Shown: positions 1-8,904 of the stretch, piece after piece
How positions within the stretch are numbered: the stretch's first letter is position 1
Layout of the letters: every line of letters starts with the position of its first letter
Assembly (NCBI RefSeq): GCF_002959755.1
Contig: NZ_PPCW01000004.1
Coordinates: 248,001-312,000 of the forward strand
Direction of reading: 5' to 3'
Length of the DNA stretch: 64,000 nucleotides
Source of the DNA: Veillonella sp. T11011-6
GTDB taxonomy: Bacteria > Bacillota > Negativicutes > Veillonellales > Veillonellaceae
Notes under the pieces: model-generated
The model's input: only the letters and a program-made list of their open reading frames with translations
Told to the model about the DNA's origin: nothing
The model's database searches: none
Made by a program: the position numbers and the translations under genes

Positions 1-1203
1 TGTTTCTACTTCACCAATATCGATGCCAAGGGCGCGTTTAAGGAACGCTTCGCCGTAACCCGTTACACCAGAATGCGCAATATAAGCGCCTTTTGGTAAG
101 AGTTCATAAATTTTCTCGATCATTTCACGAGATTTTTCTAATGGTTTACCATGGTTTGGACCATAGTGAGAGAAGATAATTTCCTTATTACTATTGATGA
201 GAACTACCTTAAGTGTAGTAGAACCAGCATCAATACCAAGGTAACAAGGACCTTGCGCATCTTCAATATTTGCCTTTGGCGTTACTGCCTTAGCATGACG
301 AGCGCGAAATTCTTCTAATTCTTGTTCATTTTTAAATAGAGGTTCTACACGATCTGTAGCCTCCATAGGAATACCGATGAGGGCACCGATTTCTTTTGTT
401 AATTGACCAACTGTAATCTCACGACAGTCTTCTTTCATCAAAGCCGCCCCTAAAGCGATGAACAATTCACCATTCTCAGGGATAATGCGATGCGCTTCAT
501 CTAGTTCTAAGGTATCGCAGAAGCATTGGCGCAATTCAGACAAGAATGTCAATGGACCGCCAAGGAACGCTACATTACCTTCAATTTTATGACCGCATGC
601 AAGGCCCGCAATTGTTTGGTTTACAATCGCTTGGAATACGGATTTTGCAATATTTTCATGAGATGCGCCTTGGTTTAACAAAGCTTGTACGTCTGTTTTA
701 GCAAATACGCCACAGCGTGCTGCAATTGGATAAATCGTATCAGCATTCATGGCCAATTGGTTAAGACCAGATGCATCAGTTTGCAATAAAGTCGCCATTT
801 GGTCGATGAAAGCACCTGTACCACCTGCACAAGAACCATTCATACGGTGTTCTGCCGTTTGACCTAAATAGGTTACCTTCGCATCTTCACCACCAAGTTC
901 GATGATAACATCAGTTTCTGGATATAATGCTTTTACAGCACGCGTTTCAGCAATAACCTCTTGTACGAATGGAATACGTACTTTATCAGCCATTGCCATA
1001 CCACCAGAACCGGTAATACATACATGAACTTGATCATTTTCATGACCCACTTGAGCCTCTTGGAGCAAGGTATATACTGTGTCCAAAATATTCGCATAAT
1101 GGCGTATGTACTTTTTATACAAATAATTATCGTGTTCGTCTAATAGTACAACTTTAACTGTTGTAGAGCCCACGTCAATACCCATGCGTAGCATGTGTTG
1201 CAT
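1..1203 (-). CDS. Acyl-CoA dehydratase activase (BadF/HgdC ATPase family), 5' part only
   Basis: The gene runs off the left edge, so only about the first 401 residues are present. Two BadF/BadG-type ATPase domains are visible: one begins with GIDVGSTT near residue 8 and the second with GIDAGSTT near residue 322. The first domain carries GGED and NGSCAGGTG, and a second cysteine in AARCGVF; in HgdC-type activators such cysteines hold the 4Fe-4S cluster at the dimer interface. The doubled domain matches the long activase form, which usually also has a dehydratase-like C-terminal region (here outside the window). These proteins use ATP to push an electron into 2-hydroxyacyl-CoA dehydratases; the substrate here is unknown. 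The ATG at 1203 has AGAGG about 6 bases upstream. It lies beyond the pdu terminator and probably has its own promoter. Confidence 0.85.
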   Translation of the reverse strand, partial: MQHMLRMGIDVGSTTVKVVLLDEHDNYLYKKYIRHYANILDTVYTLLQEAQVGHENDQVHVCITGSGGMAMADKVRIPFVQEVIAETRAVKALYPETDVIIELGGEDAKVTYLGQTAEHRMNGSCAGGTGAFIDQMATLLQTDASGLNQLAMNADTIYPIAARCGVFAKTDVQALLNQGASHENIAKSVFQAIVNQTIAGLACGHKIEGNVAFLGGPLTFLSELRQCFCDTLELDEAHRIIPENGELFIALGAALMKEDCREITVGQLTKEIGALIGIPMEATDRVEPLFKNEQELEEFRARHAKAVTPKANIEDAQGPCYLGIDAGSTTLKVVLINSNKEIIFSHYGPNHGKPLEKSREMIEKIYELLPKGAYIAHSGVTGYGEAFLKRALGIDIGEVET

Positions 1204-1253
1204 AAATACCTCTCTTTTCAAAAACCGTATGACCACACAAGATCATACTCATA

Positions 1254-1431
1254 TTGTGAAAGTAGTACATTTACTATGAAGCTCACATAAAATATACTAA
1301 GCATCTAATTAAATTAGGCGAGGATACACTTTCACAAAAATATCTAATTTTTTAAATATCCTATACATATTATACAACAAATGTAGATAAAATCTATGTT
1401 ATTCTATATTCCAATGAGTTATATGGAATAT
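1254..1431. promoter_or_regulatory. Intergenic region with two inverted-repeat pairs upstream of the activase
   Basis: The 450-base gap between the activase and pduQ holds an inverted pair of the 10-mer TTGTGAAAGT (1254-1263 on plus, 1328-1337 on minus). It also holds an 8-bp inverted repeat, ATATTCCA at 1406-1413 and TGGAATAT at 1424-1431. A TATAAT box for minus-strand transcription lies near 1369-1374, between the two sets. Both repeats are therefore placed to be operators of the activase promoter. No known family consensus was recognised. Confidence 0.35.
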
Positions 1432-1554
1432 GACTAAACTTGAATAATACCTCTACATCGAGATAGGATGTAAAAGTTATTATATCATTCTAAGATGAAA
1501 AAAGGTGTACCTAATGGCACATAACCTCAGTAATACTATCTATTCCTATACAAA

Positions 1555-1596
1555 TAAAAAAGAGGCTTCAATGAAGTCATTAAAGTCTCTTTTTTC
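1555..1596 (-). terminator. Intrinsic terminator of the pdu operon
   Basis: AAAAAGAGGCTT and AAGTCTCTTTTT form a 12-bp stem (one G-U pair) around a 14-base loop. The stem is A-rich on one side and T-rich on the other, so it could act in both directions. It lies about 57 bases past the pduQ stop and closes the operon. Confidence 0.75.
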
Positions 1597-1652
1597 GGTC
1601 TTATATTTTCTAGTTTTAGTATTCAATCTATATAGTACTCAATCTATATAAA

Positions 1653-2771
1653 TTACAATACTTTTTTATATAAACCAATAAGATCATCATGGTTAGCTGG
1701 ATATGGATTAAATCTGTAACACATATCCTCTAGTGCTCTATCTGCCATAAGGTCGAGCTTAGTTTCCGATACAGCTTTATCTACACCAAAGGCTGTCAGA
1801 TTCATTGGACAGTCTAATGTATGTTGCAATGTAACGATAGCTTCTATAAGAGCAGCTAATTTATCCACCTCTGATGCATTATGACCTGCAAAGCCTAATT
1901 TAGCAGATAAATGAGCATATTTTTTAGCTACCGCCGGATTGTGGGAGCAATTAAATCCAATTACATACGGCAAGAGCATACTATTAGCTAGGCCATGAGG
2001 CACATGGAATTGTCCTCCCAACTGATGAGCCATGGCATGAACGATACCTAAGCCAGCCTTGTTAAAGGAAAGCCCTGCAAGGCATGATGCTTCATGCATA
2101 GACATGAGGTCTTGTTCTGTTGCTGTTGGCTTATGACATTTTGGTAAATATTCAAAAACAAGCTCAATCGCCTGTTGGGCCAATGCATCAGTAAAATTAT
2201 TAGCAGCAGTCGCTACATAAGCTTCTAGCGCATGAACGAGTACATCCATACCACTAAAAGCAGTAACACTTGGTGGAGATGTTTTTACAAACAATGGCGT
2301 TAATAAAGCTTCATCAGGTAATACCGCATCATCCACAAGAGGATACTTAATTTGTGTTTCGCTATCAGTAAGAACAGCAAAAGAGGTCACTTCAGATCCT
2401 GTGCCACTAGTCGTTGGCACGGCAATAAAGGATTTGATATCCATATGCTTTAATTTACGACCAAAATAAGCAATCCCTTTGCTCATATCAATGCAGGAGC
2501 CCCCACCTATGGCAATAATGACGGATGGCTTAATGCCTTCCATAAATTCAATGCCCTTTACTACATGCGTTATGGGCGGATCAGGTACCACATCAGTGTA
2601 GATAGTTACTTTATTTTTACTGTCCATTAAGCCAATCACATACGTAAGGCTCGGAGAATCTTTTAAAAATGGATCACATATGATAAGGATGGATTCATTA
2701 TTAAATTCTGTAAGACGATTCAACGAATCTGGTCCTGCATAAATTTGAGTTGGAAAAGTCCATTTATTCAT
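1653..2771 (-). CDS. pduQ: Propanol dehydrogenase PduQ (iron-containing alcohol dehydrogenase)
   Basis: A 372-residue group III metal-dependent alcohol dehydrogenase. Visible features are the NAD-binding GGGS motif near residue 98, PTTSGTGSEV near 144, and the metal-binding Asp/His set in GMDVLVHALE and the later HAMAHQ and PHG motifs. In Pdu systems PduQ reduces propionaldehyde to 1-propanol and regenerates NAD+ for PduP inside the shell. It is the last gene of the operon, 11 bases after pduP, which supports PduQ over a general alcohol dehydrogenase. A second, less similar iron-containing dehydrogenase lies at 25842-27014. Confidence 0.88.
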   Translation of the reverse strand: MNKWTFPTQIYAGPDSLNRLTEFNNESILIICDPFLKDSPSLTYVIGLMDSKNKVTIYTDVVPDPPITHVVKGIEFMEGIKPSVIIAIGGGSCIDMSKGIAYFGRKLKHMDIKSFIAVPTTSGTGSEVTSFAVLTDSETQIKYPLVDDAVLPDEALLTPLFVKTSPPSVTAFSGMDVLVHALEAYVATAANNFTDALAQQAIELVFEYLPKCHKPTATEQDLMSMHEASCLAGLSFNKAGLGIVHAMAHQLGGQFHVPHGLANSMLLPYVIGFNCSHNPAVAKKYAHLSAKLGFAGHNASEVDKLAALIEAIVTLQHTLDCPMNLTAFGVDKAVSETKLDLMADRALEDMCYRFNPYPANHDDLIGLYKKVL

Positions 2772-2782
2772 ATGCTCACCAC

Positions 2783-4213
2783 CTATCGAATGTTAAATCC
2801 TGTTGTTAAACAACATCTACGACGTCGTGCAAAGCAGCGCGCTGATGTAGTCGATTCCCCAGTTGGTGTAGCAATTGTAAAGGTTGTCGTACCTTCACCA
2901 CTAAAACCAAGCCCTGCATAAGATGGACCATTCTTAACAAAAATAGATGTTTTCATTTTACGAGCCATCCGATTGAGGCGTTCCATATTTAAGGAATGCA
3001 TTGTTGCCGTATGATGTAAGCCCGCTTCTAACATCAAGCATACATCGAGGCCTTCATCAAAGCTATCTACCGTTACAACCGGTAGAATAGGCATTAACAT
3101 TTCAATCACTGCAAATGGATGGTCTTTTGGTGTACGCATGATGATCAACCGTGGATCACCATTGTACGGAATATGTGCCGCATCAAGAATGACGCTTGCA
3201 TTCTTACCGACGAACTTTTTGTTTGGTGTCCCATTCGGTAATACAATTAAATCCACTAAGCGTTGAATATCTTGTTGATTTTCAATAAGGACGCATCCTG
3301 CTTTCACCATTTCTTGAACTAGCTGTGACTCGATTTGGCGCATGGCAACGACGCTCTTTTCAGCGATACATAGAATATTATTATCGAGGCTAGCACCGAG
3401 GACGATATCTTGAGCTGCCTTTTTAATATCTGCTGTTTCATCTACAAAGGCAGGTGGATTACCAGCACCGGCACCGATAACCTTTTTACCACTTTGAAGT
3501 GCTTGTTTTACAACCCCAGGGCCACCAGTAACAACTAATAGACTCACATCGGGGTGCAACATCATCTCTTGAGCGGACTCAATAGATGGCTCACGAAGTG
3601 TTACGATAAGGTTTTCAATGCCAATCGATTTAGCAATAATTTGATTAAGTTCACTAACTAGCAATCGACTAAGATGCTTAGCGCCAGGATGAACACTAAA
3701 GAATACGGCATTCCCTGCAGCTAGCATACCGATTGTATTACATATTAACGTTTCTGCCGGATTTGTACTTGGTGTAATAGCACCGATGACACCGTAGGCA
3801 GACAATTCGTATAATGTCATGCCGTTATCACCAGTTTCACACTCTGTAACGAGATCTTCTACACCCGGTGTTTTATCGAGTGTAAGGTTTAATTTCAATA
3901 CTTTATCTGCAACTCGACCCATTCCTGTTTCTTCAACAGTTTTTTGAGCCAACTCTTGTACTCGTGGGCGCATAGCAGTACGAATATCTGCTATTACCTT
4001 TTCACGGGTTGCCAAGGTGCAATCTTCAAAGCGCGCTTGCGCTGCTTTTGCTGCTTGAATGGCCTCATCAACGGTATCAAATACACCTGGTTCAACTTGA
4101 CCTCTAGGCGCTTGTTTAAAAGGTTTTGATGAGGCTGCTTCTTGCTTTTGCCCCTGTAATACATCTATAACCATGGAGCGGATCATTTCTTTCAACTGTG
4201 TATTGTTTTCCAT
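2783..4213 (-). CDS. pduP: CoA-acylating propionaldehyde dehydrogenase PduP
   Basis: A 476-residue aldehyde dehydrogenase of the EutE/PduP group, which oxidises propionaldehyde with NAD+ and CoA to propionyl-CoA. The catalytic cysteine is in NNILCIAEKS, with GAGNPP and NTIGMLAAGNA motifs of the family. The first 20 or so residues (from MENNTQLKEMIRSM) form an amphipathic helix followed by a Gln/Pro-rich linker, the usual encapsulation peptide of PduP. The frame stays open to a TTG at 4276, but the ATG at 4213 has GGAGG six bases upstream and gives the expected helical N-terminus. An ATG directly before it (4216) is the alternative. A 131-base gap to pduN holds nothing recognisable. Confidence 0.92.
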   Translation of the reverse strand: MENNTQLKEMIRSMVIDVLQGQKQEAASSKPFKQAPRGQVEPGVFDTVDEAIQAAKAAQARFEDCTLATREKVIADIRTAMRPRVQELAQKTVEETGMGRVADKVLKLNLTLDKTPGVEDLVTECETGDNGMTLYELSAYGVIGAITPSTNPAETLICNTIGMLAAGNAVFFSVHPGAKHLSRLLVSELNQIIAKSIGIENLIVTLREPSIESAQEMMLHPDVSLLVVTGGPGVVKQALQSGKKVIGAGAGNPPAFVDETADIKKAAQDIVLGASLDNNILCIAEKSVVAMRQIESQLVQEMVKAGCVLIENQQDIQRLVDLIVLPNGTPNKKFVGKNASVILDAAHIPYNGDPRLIIMRTPKDHPFAVIEMLMPILPVVTVDSFDEGLDVCLMLEAGLHHTATMHSLNMERLNRMARKMKTSIFVKNGPSYAGLGFSGEGTTTFTIATPTGESTTSARCFARRRRCCLTTGFNIR

Positions 4214-4344
4214 CATGAACCTCCATATAGGTTGCATTGCTGATGCAATGACCATGTCAACTAACGGTGTACACAATCAAGGATACATTCATGATGTGAC
4301 ACAATAACTAGGTTTAACTCTGGCACCAGCTATTTCCTATACAA

Positions 4345-4611
4345 TTATTTTTCAAAACTATCAATAATACCCACAATAGCGCAATCTACTGCGGTGCCTT
4401 TATCATCTTCGAAAATATGCCGTGCCGATGAGCCTCGAGTTAGAAGCACATATTCACCTTCACCAGCACATACTGTATCGACGGCGATTTCTATGCGCCC
4501 CGTCAACTCTTGTTCTCCATCGAGAATGTCCACCATCATCAGTTTCATTCCCTTTAGAGATTCATGCTTTTGAGTAGATACGATACTACCCACTACTTTA
4601 CCGACTTGCAT
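4345..4611 (-). CDS. pduN: BMC vertex protein PduN (EutN/CcmL family)
   Basis: An 88-residue pentamer-forming shell protein that caps the vertices of the microcompartment. The start MQVGKVVGSIVSTQKHESL matches the family pattern (a VxGxVxSTxK beta strand, then LxGxKLM). The ATG at 4611 overlaps the end of pduM by 14 bases, implying translational coupling. A TTG at 4629 would add six residues but has no better ribosome site. Only one vertex gene is visible in the operon, as in Salmonella. Confidence 0.88.
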   Translation of the reverse strand: MQVGKVVGSIVSTQKHESLKGMKLMMVDILDGEQELTGRIEIAVDTVCAGEGEYVLLTRGSSARHIFEDDKGTAVDCAIVGIIDSFEK

Positions 4612-5089
4612 ACTTCTCGTTCCCTTCAATTATTGTGATATGTAAGCGCTCAATTTCATCTCGAGCAGCCATGGTAAACCGTTGTCCCCTATATATGACG
4701 ATAATAGACTGACTTTCACAAGATCTTACAAAAGAGGCCGTTATCCATCCTTGATGGCTGGCATATATAGGACGACCAAATTTATCTAGAAATTTGATAG
4801 GCCAATCTAGAATAACTGATGGATTCAGCAACGAGGTTACAGGGACTGCGAGTCGTATTGTCACCTCACAGTCATAGGCTAATGCACGGTGCAAACAGGC
4901 TACCCAAGGCACCAATGTATCGCTCATTAACTCTCGTATATGACCATAATCTATACCAGCAAAAGAAATGAGTTGATTCTGCAACAATATATGTTCATCA
5001 TAGTTATTGCATTCTGTGACCATAAACGTAGCAGTGGATGTCATGCGCTTTTCTAGGCGTTCTAGCACCAGTTTAACTAATGCATCCAT
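4598..5089 (-). CDS. pduM: Microcompartment protein PduM
   Basis: A 163-residue protein matching PduM, a structural component needed for proper Pdu compartments but of unknown biochemical role. It begins with an amphipathic helix, MDALVKLVLERLEKR, of the encapsulation type. The ATG at 5089 starts one base after the eutJ stop, with GGAAG upstream; an upstream in-frame TTG at 5113 is less likely. It is coupled to pduN downstream by overlap. Assignment rests on length, the N-terminal helix and the pduL-eutJ-pduM-pduN order, because PduM sequences are poorly conserved. Confidence 0.72.
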   Translation of the reverse strand: MDALVKLVLERLEKRMTSTATFMVTECNNYDEHILLQNQLISFAGIDYGHIRELMSDTLVPWVACLHRALAYDCEVTIRLAVPVTSLLNPSVILDWPIKFLDKFGRPIYASHQGWITASFVRSCESQSIIVIYRGQRFTMAARDEIERLHITIIEGNEKYASR

Positions 5090-5090
5090 A

Positions 5091-5927
5091 TTAATGCTCA
5101 CTTCCCATGGCAATCCCTAAGGGCGTTACAAATTCTGGATATAATGGCTTATCTACGGGTAATCCTATATATTGACTGAAAGTTTTGGTAAACTCCTCAA
5201 AATTAGAAGCACCACCTACAACAACAATAGGAGTCCCCTTTTCATAGCCACCCTCTTGTAACGCACGCTTAGAAATAGCTGCCATTTTCTCTACAACAGG
5301 CCGTATGGTTGCATATACATCGCGTTTATTAGCTTCATTCCGCTTATAAGCCTCCGCTTCAGGGATGGAAATCCCATAGGCCCCGCTAATAACAAGGTTC
5401 ATATGGGTGCCTCCTGTAGGCTCATCTACGGTATATACAACTCGGCCATCTTTTAAAATGCTTATGCCAGTAGTCCCACCACCGACGTCGATAACAGCGC
5501 CATCAGTAATGCCTAGCACATTAGCAGCAGCGGTAGGTTCGTCTAGAATACAAGTCACTTCAAAACCGGCGCTTTCTAGAACGTGACCTACTACATCTTT
5601 ATTCTTGCCTATCGTTCCAGGTGGAACAGCTGCTGCGGCATATACAAGTTCTGTGCCTAAGGCTGCTTCCGCCTTAGCCTTTAACGCTCGCGTAATTGTA
5701 ACAGCTCCCACATAGTCAACTACAAGGCCATCTCGAATGGACTCATTGTATTCAAAGGCACCATAAATAGGTTTACCTTTGTCGTTAACTACGGATAGGA
5801 CAATAGATGATGTACCAAGGTCAATACCTACACGCAAATTCTTTTGATTATGCGAGCTCACTTGTTTGGACTCTACAAGATCAGAGAACTCTTGCAATGT
5901 ATTATTTGCCTTTTTCAAACCCTTCAT
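5091..5927 (-). CDS. eutJ: EutJ-like actin/Hsp70-fold protein
   Basis: A 278-residue ATPase-fold protein. Phosphate-binding motifs are visible: VGIDLGTSS near residue 41, IDVGGGTTGIS in the middle and VVVGGASNF near the C-terminus. EutJ is thought to act as a chaperone-like factor in ethanolamine or propanediol compartments, but its client is unknown. The ATG at 5927 lies 13 bases past the pduL stop with GGTG upstream; a TTG at 5951 would overlap pduL. The enzyme reactivase is encoded separately by pduG and pduH, so this protein has a different job. Confidence 0.82.
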   Translation of the reverse strand: MKGLKKANNTLQEFSDLVESKQVSSHNQKNLRVGIDLGTSSIVLSVVNDKGKPIYGAFEYNESIRDGLVVDYVGAVTITRALKAKAEAALGTELVYAAAAVPPGTIGKNKDVVGHVLESAGFEVTCILDEPTAAANVLGITDGAVIDVGGGTTGISILKDGRVVYTVDEPTGGTHMNLVISGAYGISIPEAEAYKRNEANKRDVYATIRPVVEKMAAISKRALQEGGYEKGTPIVVVGGASNFEEFTKTFSQYIGLPVDKPLYPEFVTPLGIAMGSEH

Positions 5928-5940
5928 CGTATCACCTACT

Positions 5941-6561
5941 TTACTGTACAATTCTCGCCATCACTGTACCTTGTACATTGGCAGCATTCGCCTCATCTGT
6001 ATCAATATGGAGTTCTAGGACAAAACCAGGCACGGCCCGAACGATGACATCACCAAATACAGTGGTGCGTTCTGGCGTTTGAAGTTCAACATTAACGCTA
6101 TCGCCATTATTTACATTAAGCCGTTTTGCATCATCAGGCGACATATGAATATGTCGCTTTGCAACGATACAAATAGGTTTTGTTATTTCCCCGTTTTCCG
6201 TACATAAAGTGATCTCTACGGCTGATTCTAAATGACCAGATAGCACAATAGGAGGCTTTATGCCTAATGTACGAGCATCGGTCAACGATACCTCCACTTG
6301 TGACTGCTTTCTAAGAGGACCTAGTACGCGGACATTTTGAATGACTCCTTTAGGCCCCACTAAAGTAACTGTTTGTTCTGAAGCAAACTCTCCAGTTTGT
6401 TTTAAGTCACTTTTCTTAGTAATTGCCTGATTAGGGAATAATACATCCCAGTCCGCCTGACATAGATGGACATGTCTATTGCTCACACCTACGGGAATGG
6501 ACGATTCGAACATGGCTTCGATCACTTCTCGTACGATAGCACGAATCTGTTCCCGATCCAT
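5941..6561 (-). CDS. pduL: Phosphate propanoyltransferase PduL
   Basis: A 206-residue PduL-type phosphotransacylase, which converts propionyl-CoA to propionyl-phosphate and recycles CoA inside the shell. The two half-barrel PTAC repeats each show a zinc-binding histidine motif: VSNRHVHL near residue 26 and AKRHIHMS near 133. The N-terminus MDREQIRAIVREVIEAMF is an amphipathic helix of the encapsulation type. No propionate kinase (PduW) is encoded in this operon, so the kinase must be elsewhere or outside the window. Confidence 0.93.
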   Translation of the reverse strand: MDREQIRAIVREVIEAMFESSIPVGVSNRHVHLCQADWDVLFPNQAITKKSDLKQTGEFASEQTVTLVGPKGVIQNVRVLGPLRKQSQVEVSLTDARTLGIKPPIVLSGHLESAVEITLCTENGEITKPICIVAKRHIHMSPDDAKRLNVNNGDSVNVELQTPERTTVFGDVIVRAVPGFVLELHIDTDEANAANVQGTVMARIVQ

Positions 6562-6567
6562 AAGCTA

Positions 6568-6843
6568 TTATCCTTTCTTAGGTAAGATTAATTCTACGTC
6601 GCTATGAGGGCGTGGAATTACATGAGTGGATACTACTTCGCCTACTTTTTGTGCTGCTGCACAGCCTGCATCAACCGCTGCTTTTACAGCGCCTACATCA
6701 CCGCGAACCATTACTGTTACAAGACCAGAACCGATTTTTTCAGTACCTTCTAATGTAACGTTAGCTGCTTTTACCATTGCGTCAGCCGCTTCAATGGCGC
6801 CTACTAAACCTTTTGTTTCTACCATGCCTAATGCGTTATTCAT
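6568..6843 (-). CDS. pduJ: BMC-H shell protein (PduA/PduJ type), copy 2
   Basis: A 91-residue single-domain hexameric shell protein. [18 protein letters not shown] at the N-terminus and the pore loop KIGSG are standard for PduA/PduJ. It is very close to the 93-residue copy at 8579-8860, with differences mainly around residues 30-35, 62-70 and the C-terminus. Which copy plays the PduA and which the PduJ role cannot be told from sequence alone. It sits six bases from pduL. Confidence 0.93.
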   Translation of the reverse strand: MNNALGMVETKGLVGAIEAADAMVKAANVTLEGTEKIGSGLVTVMVRGDVGAVKAAVDAGCAAAQKVGEVVSTHVIPRPHSDVELILPKKG

Positions 6844-6868
6844 GATAATCTCCTTTATTTTTACTACT

Positions 6869-7399
6869 TTATTTCTTTTTAGAGTTTTTCTTTGGCGTTG
6901 TTTTCTTTGTACCTGTGGACTTAGAACTTTTCGGTTCTATGATAGTAGATACAATTTCATCTAACACTTCAACAACCTTTTCATCTAATTTGGGTTTCTC
7001 TGTTTTAGAAGTTGTAACTTCAGCTTTGACTGGTTCAGTTTCTATAATTTCTTTAGTTTCTTGAACACTAGCACTCGCCTTAGTTAACTGTGTATCATCA
7101 GATACTTTAGCTGGCTTATCTGTAAAGTCATCATTAAAGGATTCTACTAAGCCTTCTGCAGGCCGTGGAATTACTTTATGAGCTACATACAGGTTCATCC
7201 CTTTTGTAAGAGCCACACCGGTCTGAACAGCCGCTTCTACAGCTGCTACATCACCGGCAACCTTTACTGTCATCCAGCCAAGGCCTCTCGTCTTTTCTAT
7301 GCCTATCAACCGTACATTTGCAGCTTTAACCATTGCATCTGATGCGGTGATAGCCCCCAGTAAACCAGCTACTTCTAGTAACCCTAGTGAATCTTTCAC
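6869..7399 (-). CDS. pduK: PduK-like shell protein with a lysine-rich tail
   Basis: A 176-residue protein: a BMC domain at residues 1-90 ([19 protein letters not shown] at the start), a Thr/Glu/Val-rich linker, and a strongly basic tail ending PKKNSKKK. Salmonella PduK also has a BMC domain plus an extension, but there the extension carries a cysteine motif. No cysteine is present in this protein, so an iron-sulfur site is excluded. The basic tail could contact nucleic acid, acidic cargo or the shell; that is inference. Confidence 0.75.
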   Translation of the reverse strand: MKDSLGLLEVAGLLGAITASDAMVKAANVRLIGIEKTRGLGWMTVKVAGDVAAVEAAVQTGVALTKGMNLYVAHKVIPRPAEGLVESFNDDFTDKPAKVSDDTQLTKASASVQETKEIIETEPVKAEVTTSKTEKPKLDEKVVEVLDEIVSTIIEPKSSKSTGTKKTTPKKNSKKK

Positions 7400-7464
7400 T
7401 ATGCCACCTCCCGACGTCTATTTCTGTTGATGATTCGCAACAGGATTCATGCATTCCTATAACG

Positions 7465-7644
7465 TTAGCTACGTTGCATATCTACTAACATTTGACGAAT
7501 CAAATCTTTTAACTTTGGTTCTTGAGATTCTGTTTTAGGTTCTTCTTTCGGTGTCACCTGAACAGGCTCATCCTTGAGCATACCTACTTCATCCATTATG
7601 TCCATAATGATAGCCCGTAACATTTGTTCATTTAGTTCTGCCAT
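7465..7644 (-). CDS. Small protein with two encapsulation-like helices
   Basis: A 59-residue reading frame in the 334-base gap between pduK and the long pduB. It starts at ATG 7644 with a strong AGGAGG seven bases upstream and ends with TAA at 7465-7467. The N-terminal segment MAELNEQMLRAIIMDIMDEV closely resembles the encapsulation helix of PduD in this operon ([20 protein letters not shown]). The middle is a Pro/Glu/Lys/Thr-rich linker. The C-terminal segment LKDLIRQMLVDMQRS is a second amphipathic helix of the same type. No enzymatic domain is present. It may be an assembly linker or scaffold tethering cargo and shell. No named family was recognised. Confidence 0.7.
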   Translation of the reverse strand: MAELNEQMLRAIIMDIMDEVGMLKDEPVQVTPKEEPKTESQEPKLKDLIRQMLVDMQRS

Positions 7645-7664
7645 TATGAATCCTCCTATTCACA

Positions 7665-7678
7665 TTGTGAAAGTATCA
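7665..7678. promoter_or_regulatory. TTGTGAAAGT motif upstream of the small-protein gene
   Basis: The 10-mer TTGTGAAAGT (7665-7674) lies 20 bases upstream of the small-protein start, inside an 89-base intergenic stretch. The same 10-mer occurs in the gap before the activase (two copies, inverted) and in the 51.6 kb intergenic region. A degenerate form (TAATGAAAGTATC) lies just upstream of pduB near 18505. The function is unknown. Confidence 0.3.
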
Positions 7679-7733
7679 TCTATAGTGACGTAATCATATG
7701 TAATGAATGAATGTCTCTTTGAAGCAACATTCA

Positions 7734-8576
7734 TTAAATAATGTAAGCATTACCTTTATTCTTAGGTATATCTCCCATAGTTTCTAGTAAAGCTAATCCT
7801 ACATCACGTGCTGCTTTTACAGCTTGTTTAACAGCGCCAGAATCACCACAGATTTGTAAAATAACTTCGTTACTCATAGCTGAACTCGATGGAGAACGAT
7901 AGCCTACTACATCTACATTAGCTGATTTAACTGCTGTATCTGCCATAACTACACCAATAGCTGCTGGGGCCCCAACGATCAAGCCAAAGGCTTTACCCTC
8001 TGGTGTTCCAAATGCAGTCACTAATGCTTCTCCTGCGCGAGCTGTATATTGAACCTCCACATGACCTGCTTCGTTCATATATACTTCGCCGAAGGTACGT
8101 TCTAATTCACGCAATGCTACTTCTACAGAACGTCTTACATCAGATACATCATCGCCGCCAAATATGATAAGGGAACCAGAACCGGCGCCACCTTTCATAT
8201 CACGGGCAAGTTCAATGCTAACAATCTCGGTATTCGTTGCTTTTACAGCTTCATCAGCGGCCATAATTTGCGGCCCTGCACCTGTACGTGAACCTAAGAT
8301 ACCGATAGATCGATATGACTTAGTGAGCTTCATAGCTTCCAATACTTGACTGTCTACATTGGCAATTACGAGGCCAATTGTATCGCCTGTTGTAGTACTG
8401 CCTACGTGTTCAGTAATCATTGAAGTTTGTAGTTGATTTGTAGTAGGTGAACTTACAGGTGACGAAACACATGATGCATTACCTGTTGCGCCTGTAGTTT
8501 TGCTTAAATCAGCACCATCGATACGCATCAATACGCGCTTTAAAATCTCATCTACCATACTTTTAGTATCGGCCAT
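7734..8576 (-). CDS. pduB: BMC-T shell protein PduB, long form with N-terminal extension
   Basis: A 280-residue trimeric shell protein with two BMC domains, close to the 233-residue PduB at 17786-18487 through most of its length (shared runs include GDTIGLVIANVD and SIGILG). It has about 45 extra N-terminal residues: an amphipathic helix, MVDEILKRVLMRIDG, followed by a Ser/Thr-rich linker. In Salmonella one pduB gene gives long PduB and short PduB' from two starts, and the long form's N-terminus ties the shell to the enzyme core. Here the two forms appear as separate genes. Confidence 0.88.
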   Translation of the reverse strand: MADTKSMVDEILKRVLMRIDGADLSKTTGATGNASCVSSPVSSPTTNQLQTSMITEHVGSTTTGDTIGLVIANVDSQVLEAMKLTKSYRSIGILGSRTGAGPQIMAADEAVKATNTEIVSIELARDMKGGAGSGSLIIFGGDDVSDVRRSVEVALRELERTFGEVYMNEAGHVEVQYTARAGEALVTAFGTPEGKAFGLIVGAPAAIGVVMADTAVKSANVDVVGYRSPSSSAMSNEVILQICGDSGAVKQAVKAARDVGLALLETMGDIPKNKGNAYII

Positions 8577-8578
8577 AA

Positions 8579-8860
8579 TTATTCACCCTTTGTTGGTAAA
8601 ATACCTTCTACATCTTTATGTGGTCTTGGAATTACATGAGTAGAGATAACAATGCCTACGCGTTCAGCAGCCGCTGCACCTGCATCTACAGCAGCTTTTA
8701 CAGCACCTACATCACCGCGAACCATAACAGTAACGAGACCAGAGCCAATTTTTTCATTGCCTACGAGTTCTACATTAGCTGCTTTAAGCATTGCATCAGC
8801 TGCTTCAATAGCGCCTACTAGGCCCTTAGTTTCCACCATACCTAATGCTTCTTGTGTCAT
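8579..8860 (-). CDS. pduA: BMC-H shell protein (PduA/PduJ type), copy 1
   Basis: A 93-residue hexameric shell protein with [18 protein letters not shown] and the KIGSG pore loop. It lies two bases upstream of the long pduB and is nearly identical to the copy at 6568-6843. Such proteins tile the facets, and their small pores pass propanediol while holding back propionaldehyde. The pduA symbol is by position and family; it could equally be called pduJ. Confidence 0.93.
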   Translation of the reverse strand: MTQEALGMVETKGLVGAIEAADAMLKAANVELVGNEKIGSGLVTVMVRGDVGAVKAAVDAGAAAAERVGIVISTHVIPRPHKDVEGILPTKGE

Positions 8861-8904
8861 CTGTTTTCTCTCCTTTTACAAAACATAGAGCAAAGATTAC
8901 AAAT

